Positions 1 to 8,053 are shown, counted from the first letter of the stretch. The stretch is 64,000 bases of DNA from Streptomyces sp. NRRL F-6676 (GCF_000725625.1 NZ_JOHS01000038.1:25017-89016); one strand, 5' to 3'. Program-made: numbers and translations. Notes: generated by a model from the letters alone, not told the origin.

Positions 1-1
1 G

Positions 2-253
2 GCGATGTTCGCGGCGGGGGTGAGGGTGCCGGACGACCTCGCGATCGTCGGCTACGACGACATCGAGTTCGCGGCGGCGGCAGCGGTGCCGCTGACGTCG
101 GTGCGGCAGCCGGCGGTGACGATGGGGGCGCTGGCGGCGGAGCTGCTCCTGGAGGAGACGGAGGCGGAGACGGCGTCCCGCCCGCACGAACACCGCCGGG
201 TCGTCCTCCAGCCCGAACTGGTGGTCCGCCGCTCCAGCCTGTCACTGCGCTGA
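2..253 (+). CDS. LacI-family transcriptional regulator, C-terminal fragment (cut by window edge)
   Basis: Only the last 83 codons are present; the reading frame is open to the left edge and the start lies outside. The text VPDDLAIVGYDDIEFA, then a PLTSVRQP segment, is the signature of the C-terminal effector-binding lobe of LacI/GalR regulators, which bind a sugar in a periplasmic-binding-protein fold and repress nearby sugar genes. The DNA-binding domain is not visible. No target gene can be named from the window; the next gene is convergent. The family call is firm, the ligand unknown. Confidence 0.85.
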   Translation, partial: AMFAAGVRVPDDLAIVGYDDIEFAAAAAVPLTSVRQPAVTMGALAAELLLEETEAETASRPHEHRRVVLQPELVVRRSSLSLR

Positions 254-655
254 GCGGTTCCGTCGCCGGGGGCCTGGGGGGCCTGGGGGGCCTGGGGGGC
301 CTGGGGGGCCGGGGGGTGGCCGCGGGAGTGCCCGGCCGCGCCGCATCCCGCGTGGCCGGGAGGAGCGACCGGCCACCCCGCGCCGCGGAACGACCGCGAG
401 GCGGCTCTTGAGTTCTTGAGTCAACGGCGGTCCGCAGGTGTGCAACCGTCCGCACCGGGGCGCGGCCTTTCCCAGGGATTGGCGAACGGGAAGCGTGTCT
501 CCAGCGGAGGTCGCCATGGCGATGTCCGTCGTCGCACGGAACCGGGACCGGCTGGTGCGTTGCACCTCCTCTGCGAACCGTGCGTCAACTCCTCCATCAC
601 CGCTCGCAGTTGAGGGTGCTCCGGTCATGACGCGCCCGTGTCCGCCGGTGAACGG
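254..655. other. Intergenic stretch, about 400 bp, no supported gene
   Basis: This separates two convergent genes. Its first part holds the G-run tandem repeat listed separately and its end abuts a terminator hairpin. Short open frames exist on both strands, but they have no ribosome-binding site and no recognisable protein, and the longest one (minus strand) ends in a Pro-Gly run made by the tandem repeat. I see no gene, tRNA or promoter that I can support. Confidence 0.5.
268..316 (+). repeat. 9-bp tandem G-run repeat (G-quadruplex-like)
   Basis: Six runs of five to six G, separated by CCT (finally CC), lie just after the stop of the LacI-type gene. The unit is GGGGGGCCT with a period of 9 bases. 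Such a pattern can fold into a G-quadruplex on the plus strand and is prone to slippage. No coding role is supported. Confidence 0.8.
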
Positions 656-676
656 AACGGCGCGTCACGCGCCGTT
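656..676. terminator. Rho-independent hairpin containing the DUF2470 stop codon
   Basis: Perfect 9-bp arms AACGGCGCG and CGCGCCGTT enclose a 3-base loop. The loop bases (665-667) are the TGA stop of the minus-strand DUF2470 gene. The plus-strand side continues into TT, so the hairpin may also stop transcription coming from the LacI side. It lies between convergent genes, as expected of a bidirectional terminator. Confidence 0.7.
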
Positions 677-1387
677 TTCCGTCACGTGCGGGAATGCCCT
701 CGCTCCGCACGTCCGTGCCGCCTGGGCCAGTAGGACGTGCATCCGCTCCGACAGTTGCGCCACATCGTCCGCCGGGCGGTGGAATGGCAGACGGACGTCG
801 CCGTGGTCGCGTGCGCGCTCGACCCGTAGGGTCAAGCCGTGGCGGTCCACCGCGAGGGGGCGTACCCGGACCGCGCCCCGCAGACTTTGCGGCCCCATCA
901 GCCGGCTCAATCGCTCCACCGCCTCCGGATGGCAGTCCGCGAGATGGGTCAGCAGCCGAGCCTCCGCCCCGGCCAGCGGATCCGGTTCGGCCGCCGCGTA
1001 CTCGTCGAGGTCGACGAGCACCGCCCCCGACGCCTGCCGCAGCACCACTCGCGTGGGCCGGAACACCAGGTGTTCCTCCTCCACCGCGCACCACCCCGCC
1101 AGCCACAACCGGGCGCGGATCCGCGCCCGCACCGGCACGGGCGCGACATCGGCGAACTCCAGCACCGCCGACGGCTCGCCGCGTGGTGCGCAGATCGCCG
1201 CGGCGAGCAGTCCGCTGCCCTCGGGCACGGTGAGCAGGATTCTGCCGTCGGCGTCGACGCGGTGCGCGCCGACGAACTCCTCCTTGCCGCCCTCCGAGGT
1301 CACCGCGCAGCTCCACGCGGTGGCCGGCACCGTGCGGGCGCGTTCCGCCGCGGCGGGCGCCGCCGTCCAGGTGTGAGGGTCACCCAT
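665..1387 (-). CDS. DUF2470-domain protein (HugZ-like split barrel), iron-box regulated
   Basis: A 240-residue protein with a C-terminal DUF2470 region: LLTHLADCHPEAVERLSRLM followed by VDRHGLTLRV. In HugZ-type heme oxygenases and related split-barrel proteins this domain contacts heme; a role in heme or iron handling is inferred. The ATG at 1387 is preferred over an upstream TTG at 1393 because an AAAGGAGG site lies 7 bases before it. An iron-box-like palindrome sits immediately upstream of that ribosome-binding site. The gene is monocistronic and ends inside a terminator hairpin. No flavin- or heme-ligating residue can be assigned with certainty. Confidence 0.75.
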   Translation of the reverse strand: MGDPHTWTAAPAAAERARTVPATAWSCAVTSEGGKEEFVGAHRVDADGRILLTVPEGSGLLAAAICAPRGEPSAVLEFADVAPVPVRARIRARLWLAGWCAVEEEHLVFRPTRVVLRQASGAVLVDLDEYAAAEPDPLAGAEARLLTHLADCHPEAVERLSRLMGPQSLRGAVRVRPLAVDRHGLTLRVERARDHGDVRLPFHRPADDVAQLSERMHVLLAQAARTCGARAFPHVTENGA

Positions 1388-1400
1388 GCCCAAGCCTCCT

Positions 1401-1419
1401 TTAGGTAAGCCTCGCCTAA
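1401..1419 (-). promoter_or_regulatory. Iron box (DmdR/IdeR-type operator)
   Basis: TTAGGTAAGCCTCGCCTAA closely follows the actinobacterial iron-box pattern TTAGGTTAGGCTCACCTAA, with three differences by eye. It lies 13 bases before the ATG of the DUF2470 gene, directly upstream of the ribosome-binding site. A second, overlapping dyad (GGTAAG with CTTACC, 1404-1425) extends it. Family knowledge: DmdR1/IdeR represses such genes when iron is plentiful. Confidence 0.8.
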
Positions 1420-1533
1420 CTTACCGAAGATCGGGGAGTGCGCCAACCACAACCGCCCACCACAACCGCCGAACGAACGCCGGCCGTCTCCGCCGGACAC
1501 GCGCCGGCGTCTCCGCCGGACACACGCCGGCCG

Positions 1534-2151
1534 TCAGGAGGAAGCCGCCCCCACCGCCCCCAGCAGCGCCCGTACACACAGATCCCGCACCTGCTCCCGG
1601 CTCAGCTCTCCGTGCCGCAGCCACTCCAGGCACACCGCCGTCGTGAAGGCCAGCCAGCCGCGCACCGCCATCCGCAGCTCCGGCCGTTCCTCGGTGGTCC
1701 AGCCGAACTCCGGGTCGGCCGCAAGCGCGGCGAGGATCTGCCGCTCCTGGGCGGCCAGCGACCGCCGGTAGACGTCGCGCACCGCCTGGTCACCGGCCGC
1801 GTCGGCGCGGTGGAAGGCGCGGAAGCCGTGCGCGTGCTCCTCCACGTAACCGAGGAAGGTGTCGAGCCCGGCGGGCAGTTGCGCGCGTACGGACACCCCC
1901 GGAACGGCGGCCGTCATCCGTAGCATCCGCTCGCTCTCGCGCGCGACGACGGCGGCGAAGAAGTCCCGCTTGGTGGGGAAGTAGTGGTACAGCAGCCCGC
2001 GCGACACGCCCGCGATCTCGGCGACCTGCTCGATCCACACGTCGTCATAGGGATCGTCGGAGAAGAGCCGCGCCCCGACCGACAGCAACTGCTCCCGGCG
2101 CTCCTGCGTACTCAACCGCCGCCGCACCCGCGCCTCGCCCCCGTCGGTCAT
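1534..2151 (-). CDS. TetR/AcrR-family transcriptional regulator
   Basis: A 205-residue TetR-family repressor. The N-terminal helix-turn-helix occupies about residues 38-60 (VAEIAGVSRGLLYHYFPTKR, ending in the typical YHYFPTKRDFF). The rest is a helical ligand-binding domain of unknown specificity. Start: the ATG at 2151 is preceded by the hexamer TACAGT with a 6-base gap, so the message is probably leaderless; an in-frame start 10 codons upstream would lie before that promoter. The next gene upstream, a flavin monooxygenase on the same strand, ends 45 bases away, so co-transcription is possible, but the apparent own promoter argues for separate control. Confidence 0.88.
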   Translation of the reverse strand: MTDGGEARVRRRLSTQERREQLLSVGARLFSDDPYDDVWIEQVAEIAGVSRGLLYHYFPTKRDFFAAVVARESERMLRMTAAVPGVSVRAQLPAGLDTFLGYVEEHAHGFRAFHRADAAGDQAVRDVYRRSLAAQERQILAALAADPEFGWTTEERPELRMAVRGWLAFTTAVCLEWLRHGELSREQVRDLCVRALLGAVGAASS

Positions 2152-2196
2152 GCCCGCACTGTACTGTCCCGCCCCCGGCACCCACGCCCCCGGCGC

Positions 2197-3315
2197 TCAG
2201 CGGGCCTGAACCCGGTCGAAGAGAGCGACCGCCGCACCGGGGTCCGCACTGACGAGCCGTTCCAGACCGTCCGCGGTCATCCTGGCCCACCGACCCGCCC
2301 GTTCCCACATCCGTTCCTCGAAGGCGCGGACGGCGTCGTCCGGATCGCCGGTTCCGGCGGCGAGGGACTCGGCGAGTTCGGCGCCCTCCAGCATCGCGAG
2401 GTTCGCGCCCGCCCCCAGCGGCGGCATCAGATGGGCGGCGTCGCCAAGGAGCGTCACCCCGGGGACGTGGGGCCAGGTGTGGGACACGGGCAGGACGTGG
2501 AGGGGGCGGTGGGTGAAGGCCGTGCCGTGGCGGAGGAGGTCGAGGACGGGGGAGGCCCAGCCCTCGAACAGGGCCAGCAGAAACGCCCGCACGGCCTCGG
2601 CGTCCGCCAGGTCCAGCTCCGCGTGCCAGTCCAGCGGCGCCCGGAACTGGGCGTACACCTTCACATGACCGCCGCTGTTCCGCTGCGCGACGAGGGCCCG
2701 GTTCACGCCGTACACCGCGAGGGAACCGTCGCCGACCAGCCGGGCGAGGTCCGGGTGCCGGGCGTCGACGTCGTCGAGGGAGGTCTCGACCGCGGTGACG
2801 CCGGTGTAGTGCGGCGTCGCCGGTGAGAGCGCCGGGCGCACCCGGGACCAGGCGCCGTCCGCGCCGACGACGAGGTCGAACGTCTCCCGCCGCCCGCCCG
2901 CGAAATGGACCAGTACGCCGTCCCGTCCCCCCGGCACCACCCGCGTCACGCCCCGGTCCCACCGGACGTCGAGGGGGCCGAGCAGCAGGTCACGCAGGTG
3001 TCCCCGGTCGATCTCGGGGTTGGCGAGCTCTTCCGGGCCGGGCCGCCAGTCGCGCAGGACGGTGCCGTCCGGGGCCAGGATGCGCATGGCCTGCCCTTCG
3101 GGACGGGACAGCGCCCGGAACTCCGGCAGCAGTCCCGCCTTCTCCAGCGCCGCCTGACCCATCCCTTCCCGCAGGTCCAGCGTGCCGCCCGGGGGACGGG
3201 CGTCGGGACCGGGATCGCGTTCGAGGACGGTGACGGGGTGACCGTGGTGGTGCAGGACGCGCGCGAAGGTGAGCCCGCCGGGGCCGCCCCCTACGACAGC
3301 GATACGTTGTCTCAT
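2197..3315 (-). CDS. FAD-dependent monooxygenase (PHBH/TetX-like)
   Basis: A 372-residue class A flavoprotein monooxygenase. The N-terminal dinucleotide motif GGGPGG (residues 9-14) is followed by VTVLERD; the middle carries GADGAWSRVR, and the C-terminal GD motif LLGDAAHLMPPLGAGANLAM binds the FAD ribityl chain. These enzymes hydroxylate aromatic or polyketide-like substrates, including tetracyclines, using NAD(P)H and oxygen; the substrate here is unknown. The ATG at 3315 directly abuts an 8-3-8 inverted repeat, and a divergent TetR gene starts 57 bases away. The layout suggests a repressor-controlled detoxification pair. Confidence 0.88.
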   Translation of the reverse strand: MRQRIAVVGGGPGGLTFARVLHHHGHPVTVLERDPGPDARPPGGTLDLREGMGQAALEKAGLLPEFRALSRPEGQAMRILAPDGTVLRDWRPGPEELANPEIDRGHLRDLLLGPLDVRWDRGVTRVVPGGRDGVLVHFAGGRRETFDLVVGADGAWSRVRPALSPATPHYTGVTAVETSLDDVDARHPDLARLVGDGSLAVYGVNRALVAQRNSGGHVKVYAQFRAPLDWHAELDLADAEAVRAFLLALFEGWASPVLDLLRHGTAFTHRPLHVLPVSHTWPHVPGVTLLGDAAHLMPPLGAGANLAMLEGAELAESLAAGTGDPDDAVRAFEERMWERAGRWARMTADGLERLVSADPGAAVALFDRVQAR

Positions 3316-3334
3316 GTCGATACACCGTATCGAC
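3316..3334. promoter_or_regulatory. Operator: perfect inverted repeat between monooxygenase and tetR
   Basis: GTCGATAC and GTATCGAC are perfect 8-bp arms around a 3-base spacer. The element begins one base upstream of the monooxygenase ATG and lies 38 bases before the divergent TetR start. TetR repressors typically bind such a site and control both genes. Binding is inferred from position and symmetry. Confidence 0.7.
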
Positions 3335-3371
3335 GCATTACGGCGCATCGCAAGGTCGGTACCGTGTCCCC

Positions 3372-4064
3372 ATGACTGTCTGGGACCGGCCGGAGCCGCC
3401 GAACCATCCCGTGCCGCTCGACCGGGAGCGGATCGTCGCCGCCGCCGTCGCGCTGGCCGACGAGGGCGGCCTGGAGGCGGTGTCGCTGCGCAAGGTCGCC
3501 GCCCGCCTGGACGCCGGCCCGATGCGGCTGTACCGGTACATCGCCACCAAGGAGGAGCTGTTCGACCTCATGGTGGACGAGGTTCAGGGGGAGATCGTCC
3601 CCGAGGAGCCGGCCGGCGACTGGCGCGAGGCGCTGCGGGGACTCGCCCACCGCACCCGGCGGGCCGCGCTCCGTCACGAATGGCTGGCCGACCTCCTCGG
3701 CGGCCGCCCGGCGCTCGGCCCGAACGGACTCGCCCTGAGCGAGTCCACCCTGGCCGCCCTCGACGGCCGCGCCGACATCGACACCGTCATGCGCGCGGTG
3801 GAGACGGTCAGCGCCTACTACATCGGCGCGATCCGACGCGAGATCACCAACCTGCGCGCCGAACGCGCCACGGGCCTGACCAAGCGTGACTGGCAGCGCG
3901 CCCGCGGCCCGCACGTCACGAACATGCTGGCCACGGGCCGGTTCCCCGCCCTGTCCAAGGCCGTCCACGACGCCACGCACGTGGACCCCGAGACCTCCTT
4001 CACGACCGGCCTGGACTGGGTCCTGGACGCCGTGGCCGCCCGGCTCGACCGGCCACCGGCCTGA
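3372..4064 (+). CDS. TetR-family regulator with TetR_C-like ligand domain
   Basis: A 230-residue regulator. Residues 15-65 form the DNA-binding domain (LRKVAARLDAGPMRLYRYIA, then TKEELFDLMVDEV). The C-terminal part resembles the TetR_C group, which also includes the tetracycline repressor. It is divergent from the flavin monooxygenase, with an inverted-repeat operator between them, so it most likely represses that enzyme and itself. The ATG at 3372 follows TACCGT by 6 bases, which predicts a leaderless transcript. The inducer is not deducible. Confidence 0.88.
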   Translation: MTVWDRPEPPNHPVPLDRERIVAAAVALADEGGLEAVSLRKVAARLDAGPMRLYRYIATKEELFDLMVDEVQGEIVPEEPAGDWREALRGLAHRTRRAALRHEWLADLLGGRPALGPNGLALSESTLAALDGRADIDTVMRAVETVSAYYIGAIRREITNLRAERATGLTKRDWQRARGPHVTNMLATGRFPALSKAVHDATHVDPETSFTTGLDWVLDAVAARLDRPPA

Positions 4065-4222
4065 CCGCCCGGTTCTCGCCCCCGGTCCTCGCCCGGGGCC
4101 TCCACCGATGCTTGACGGCGGTTCGGTGCGGGACCAGACTGGCGACGTTATTGAACCCACGTACAACACGAGGCGTGCGCCAGGGTGTCACATCCGTCTG
4201 CCGCGCCGAGGGGGAGGGCGTC

Positions 4223-5761
4223 ATGGCCCGGACGACGGTAGGCGCGCCCGAAACGCGGGACGGGCTCCCCAAGGGGTTCCGCAGCGCGGAGTCGGGGTGG
4301 CCCGAGCTGGACCGCATACCGCATCCGCCGCGTCGGTTGCCCGTCGGCGGGGATCTGCTCGGGGCCGACGCGCGGCGGCCGTTGCAGGATTCGATGCGGT
4401 ACGCGCGGATGCTCGGGCCCGTGTTCCGGCGCAAGGTCTTCCGGCGGGAGTTCGTGTTCGTGTGGGGCACCCGGTACGCCGCCGACATGGCCGACGAGTC
4501 ACGCTTCGCCAAGCACGTCGGCCTCGGCGTGGCCAATCTGCGCCCCGTCGCCGGGGACGGGCTGTTCACCGCCTACAACCACGAGCCGAACTGGCAGCTC
4601 GCGCACGACGTGCTCGCCCCCGGGTTCAGCCGGGAGGCGATGGGCGGCTACCACCCGATGATGCTGGACGTCGCCGAACGGCTGGTCGACCGCTGGGACT
4701 TGGAGGAGGCGGCGGGCCGCGCCGTCGACGTGCCCGCCGACATGACCAAGCTGACGCTGGAGACGATCGCCCGCACCGGCTTCGGCCACGACTTCGGCTC
4801 GTTCGAACGCGCCCGCCCGCACCCCTTCGTCACCGCCATGGTGGGCACCCTCACCTACGCCCAGCGCCGCAACGCCGTCCCCGGACCGCTCGCCCCGCTG
4901 CTCCTGCGCGCCGCCGCCCGCCGCAACGAGGACGACATCGCGCTGCTCAACCGCACGGTCGACGCCGTGATCGCCGCCCGACGCGGCACCGGCGGCGACG
5001 GCGACGGTGACCTGCTCGACCGGATGCTGGAGACCACGCACCCGGAGACCGGCGAACGGCTCGCCCCGGACAACGTGCGCCGCCAGGTCATCACCTTCCT
5101 CGTCGCCGGACACGAGACCACCTCCGGCGCCCTCTCCTTCGCCCTGCACTACCTCTCCCTGCACCCGGAGATCGCCGCCCGCGCCCGCGCCGAGGTCGAC
5201 GCGGTGTGGGGCGACACCCCCCGGCCCGACTACGCCCAGGTCGCCCGGCTGCGCTATGTACGCCGGGTGCTCGACGAGTCGCTGCGGCTCTGGCCGACCG
5301 CCCCCGCCTTCGCCCGCGAGGCACGCGAGGACACCGTGCTCGCGGAGGAGCACCCGATGCGGCGCGGCGCGTGGGCGCTCGTCCTCACCGCGATGCTCCA
5401 CCGGGATCCCGAGGTGTGGGGACCGGATCCGGAACGGTTCGACCCGGACCGGTTCGAGGCCGCCGCCGTACGGGCCCGGCCCGCGCACACCTTCAAGCCG
5501 TTCGGCACCGGGGCGCGCGCCTGCATCGGCCGGCAGTTCGCGCTGCACGAGGCCACGCTCGTCCTCGGACTGCTGCTGCGCCGCTACGAGTTGCGGCCGG
5601 ACCCCGCCTATCGGCTGCGGGTCGCGGAACGGCTGACGCTGATGCCGGAGGGGCTGCGGATCGGGCTGGAGAGGCGGCGGAGCACCGCGGTTCCGTCGGC
5701 TCCGCCGCCCGGGGATGTCTCCTCAGCCGCGCGCTGTCCAGTGCACCGGACGGCCGAGTGA
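4223..5761 (+). CDS. Cytochrome P450, CYP102-like heme domain without reductase
   Basis: A 512-residue P450. Landmarks: I-helix AGHETTSGALSF near residue 294, K-helix ESLRLWP near 352, and heme loop FGTGARACIGRQF with the thiolate Cys at 434. The N-terminal text (IPHPPRRLPVGGDLLG, later FTAYNHEPNWQLAHDVLAPG) resembles the CYP102/P450-BM3 heme domain, a fatty-acid hydroxylase family, but no FMN/FAD reductase is fused or adjacent, so separate redox partners are needed. The ATG at 4223 follows a GGGGGAGGG stretch; the frame is open further upstream without a better start. Its 3' end overlaps the convergent pentapeptide gene by 39 bases. Confidence 0.88.
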   Translation: MARTTVGAPETRDGLPKGFRSAESGWPELDRIPHPPRRLPVGGDLLGADARRPLQDSMRYARMLGPVFRRKVFRREFVFVWGTRYAADMADESRFAKHVGLGVANLRPVAGDGLFTAYNHEPNWQLAHDVLAPGFSREAMGGYHPMMLDVAERLVDRWDLEEAAGRAVDVPADMTKLTLETIARTGFGHDFGSFERARPHPFVTAMVGTLTYAQRRNAVPGPLAPLLLRAAARRNEDDIALLNRTVDAVIAARRGTGGDGDGDLLDRMLETTHPETGERLAPDNVRRQVITFLVAGHETTSGALSFALHYLSLHPEIAARARAEVDAVWGDTPRPDYAQVARLRYVRRVLDESLRLWPTAPAFAREAREDTVLAEEHPMRRGAWALVLTAMLHRDPEVWGPDPERFDPDRFEAAAVRARPAHTFKPFGTGARACIGRQFALHEATLVLGLLLRRYELRPDPAYRLRVAERLTLMPEGLRIGLERRRSTAVPSAPPPGDVSSAARCPVHRTAE

Positions 5762-6550
5762 CGCCGGCAGCTTCGTGCCCGCGTCGCCGCGGGCGGCGGT
5801 GAGCTGCGGCTGGGTCAGGAACAGGGTGCCGGTGAGATCGGCGTCCGCGAGGTCGGCGTCGCGCAGATCGGTGCCGAGGAGATCCGCGCCGCGCAGATCC
5901 GCGCCGGTGAGGTCGGCGGCGATCAGGCAGGCGCCGCGCAGGCTGACGCCCCGCAGATCGGCGCCCCTCAGCCGGGCGCCGAGCAGATCGGCGTTGCGCC
6001 GGTCCTTGCGGCGGCCGCGCAGCCCGGCCCGGGCCAGCTCGCTGCTCCGTTGCAGGAGCGCGCCCACCTCCTGCCGGTGCGTGCCGACGTCCAGCGCGGC
6101 CAGCTCCTCCGGCGTGCCGAGGCTGAGCCGTTCCACCTGCTCCCGGACGCGGCGCAGCTCGGCGTGGACCGGGCGGGCGGCGGGGAGCGCGAGGGCCTCG
6201 CCCAGGTAGTGCAGCAACTCGTGCAGCTGCCGGACGACCGGGAAGACGTCGAACATCTGGCGGGCGTGCGCCCGGCCGCCGGTACGCCAGTCGCGCCCGC
6301 CGAAGGTCACCTGCGAGACCTTCTGCCCCGCGCCGAAGCAGTCGTAGACCGTGCAGCCGGTGAACCCCTCCGGCCGGAGCCGGTCGTGGATCCCGCACCG
6401 GTGGTCGCCGCCGAGGTTCGGGCACGGGGTGCCGGCGGCCTTGTCCCGGGCGAAGTCGGCGGAGGCGGTGAAGGGCAGGGCGACACAGCACAGGGCGAAA
6501 CAGCGGGAGCAGTCCGCGCGCAGGTCGGGGTCGGCGGGGGAGGCGGGCAT
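5723..6550 (-). CDS. Pentapeptide-repeat protein with N-terminal cysteine cluster
   Basis: A 275-residue protein. Residues 14-80 hold many cysteines (CSRCFALCC, then CPNLGGDHRCGIHDRL and CTVYDCFGAG) and could bind a metal, as in YkgJ-type domains. The C-terminal third is a run of pentapeptide repeats (ADLRGADLLGTDLRDADLAD), which fold into a right-handed quadrilateral beta-helix. Function is unknown; some pentapeptide proteins mimic DNA and protect gyrase, others are scaffolds. The ATG at 6550 lies 6 bases after TAGGGT (minus strand), suggesting a leaderless mRNA. The 3' end overlaps the convergent P450. Confidence 0.85.
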   Translation of the reverse strand: MPASPADPDLRADCSRCFALCCVALPFTASADFARDKAAGTPCPNLGGDHRCGIHDRLRPEGFTGCTVYDCFGAGQKVSQVTFGGRDWRTGGRAHARQMFDVFPVVRQLHELLHYLGEALALPAARPVHAELRRVREQVERLSLGTPEELAALDVGTHRQEVGALLQRSSELARAGLRGRRKDRRNADLLGARLRGADLRGVSLRGACLIAADLTGADLRGADLLGTDLRDADLADADLTGTLFLTQPQLTAARGDAGTKLPASLGRPVHWTARG

Positions 6551-6613
6551 GCCCCTACCCTAATCGGCGGCCGCACCCCACTCGAACACCGCTCGAACGC
6601 CAGGCCCGACGCC

Positions 6614-6732
6614 CTCGATCTGCCCGACGCCTTCGCCCGGCATCACGTCTCCGCCCGGCCCGACGCTCTCGATCTGCCCTCTCGATCTGCCCGACGCCTT
6701 CGCCCGGCGACACGTCTCCGCCCGGCCCGACG
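6614..6732. repeat. Two-copy 52-bp direct repeat between genes
   Basis: Bases 6614-6665 and 6681-6732 are nearly identical; both begin CTCGATCTGCCCGACG and end CCGCCCGGCCCGACG, differing mainly at CATCACG versus CGACACG. A further short CTCGATCTGCC lies between them. The repeat sits between the pentapeptide gene and the end of the hydrolase gene, outside both. Confidence 0.85.
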
Positions 6733-6745
6733 CCCCCGCCCGCCC

Positions 6746-8053
6746 TCACGCCTCGTCTCTCACCAGCGCCAGCAGCCGGTCCAGGACCCGGGGGCCGCTC
6801 GCCCGCAGCCCGTCGTGCTCGTACTCGTCGGTGACCCACGTCCGCAGCCCCCGGATCGCGCGAGCCGTCTCCAGCGCGTGCGCGGTGTCGACGTACATGT
6901 CGTCGTGGTAGACGGCGGCGGCCACCGGCACCTCGTTGGCGGCGAGCCGCTCGCGGTCGTACAGCGGCGGCCAGTCGGTGCGGGCGGCGAGGAGGTCCGC
7001 CGTCTCGCGCAGCGGGCGCAGCGCGGGGTCGGAGTCGAACATCCAGGGGTGCACGGACTCGCCGGTGAACAGCACCGGACCGTCACCGGCCAGCGCCTTC
7101 GCCGCGTCGAACTGCGGGAACTCGGCGCGGACGCGCTCCGCGGACCAGTCGGTCGGGCGGCCGTCACCGCCGTAGATCGTCTCGTGGACGAGCGCGTACA
7201 GCGGGTGGGCGGCGTACGACAGCTGCGCCTGCGCCTCCTCCTGGAAGGCGTCGGAGAGCGCGGGCCCGTCGGGGGTGGTGACGAAGGCGTCCTCCAGGAG
7301 GTAGTGCAGCCGGTGGCTGCCGTCGCCGCTGCCGAGGAGGATGCCCAAGGACTGGAACGCCTCGACGGTGAGCCGGTAGCCGTTCGGCAGCACGACCGGC
7401 TCGTGGGTGAGCAGATGCTCGGCGATGCGCCGGGCGCGCTCGACGTCCTGCGGGTAGCGGTCGTAGTGCGCGGCGACCTTGCGTTCGATACGGGGGTACG
7501 CGGCGCGGTAGACCTCGTCGGCGTGGACGGTGAGGGACGGCAGCCCGCCGGTGAGGAGCGCGGCGCTCAGCCCCTCGGGCGCGGCGGACAGGTACCGCAC
7601 GGTGCAGAAGCCGCCGAAGCTCTGGCCGAGGACGGTCCAGGGGGCGCCGCCGGTGAGCCGCGGCCGGATGGCCTCGCAGTCGCGGACGATGACGTCGGCG
7701 CGGAAGTGCGCGAGGTAGTCGGCCTGGGCGCGGGGGCCGCCACGCAAGGGGAGCGTCTGGCGGTTGGCGGGCGTGGAGGCGCCGGTGCCGCGCTGGTCGA
7801 GCAGGAGGACCCGGTACTCCTCCAGCGCCCGGCCGAGCCACGCCTGCTTCCCGCTGAAACGGTTCGCCCCGAAACCGGGTCCGCCCTGTAGATAGAGCAG
7901 CCAGGGCAGACCGTCGTCACCGGCCTTGTCACTGGCGACGGCCTCGCGGGCGAAGAGCTCGATCTGCTCACCGCCGGGGTCGCCGTAATCCAGCGGCACG
8001 GTGAACCGGTGATCGGTGAGAACGACGCCGGGTTGGCGGTAGGTGAGGCTCAA
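6746..8053 (-). CDS. Alpha/beta hydrolase, S33 (proline iminopeptidase-like)
   Basis: A 435-residue cytoplasmic hydrolase without signal peptide. The oxyanion region LQGGPGFG (55-62), nucleophile elbow GQSFGG (Ser 145), and a C-terminal Asp (YHDDMYVD) and His (DEYEHDGLR) place it with prolyl aminopeptidases of peptidase family S33. These release N-terminal proline or similar residues from peptides, although many members act on esters or amides. The ATG at 8053 has a GGGAGACCCCC leader. It stands alone; the upstream membrane-protein gene ends 159 bases away on the same strand. The fold is certain, the substrate is not. Confidence 0.85.
   Translation of the reverse strand: MSLTYRQPGVVLTDHRFTVPLDYGDPGGEQIELFAREAVASDKAGDDGLPWLLYLQGGPGFGANRFSGKQAWLGRALEEYRVLLLDQRGTGASTPANRQTLPLRGGPRAQADYLAHFRADVIVRDCEAIRPRLTGGAPWTVLGQSFGGFCTVRYLSAAPEGLSAALLTGGLPSLTVHADEVYRAAYPRIERKVAAHYDRYPQDVERARRIAEHLLTHEPVVLPNGYRLTVEAFQSLGILLGSGDGSHRLHYLLEDAFVTTPDGPALSDAFQEEAQAQLSYAAHPLYALVHETIYGGDGRPTDWSAERVRAEFPQFDAAKALAGDGPVLFTGESVHPWMFDSDPALRPLRETADLLAARTDWPPLYDRERLAANEVPVAAAVYHDDMYVDTAHALETARAIRGLRTWVTDEYEHDGLRASGPRVLDRLLALVRDEA

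Noticed and set aside
242..628. A 128-codon minus-strand frame between the LacI fragment and the DUF2470 gene
   Set aside because: No ribosome-binding site, and the C-terminus is a Gly-Pro run produced by the G-run tandem repeat.
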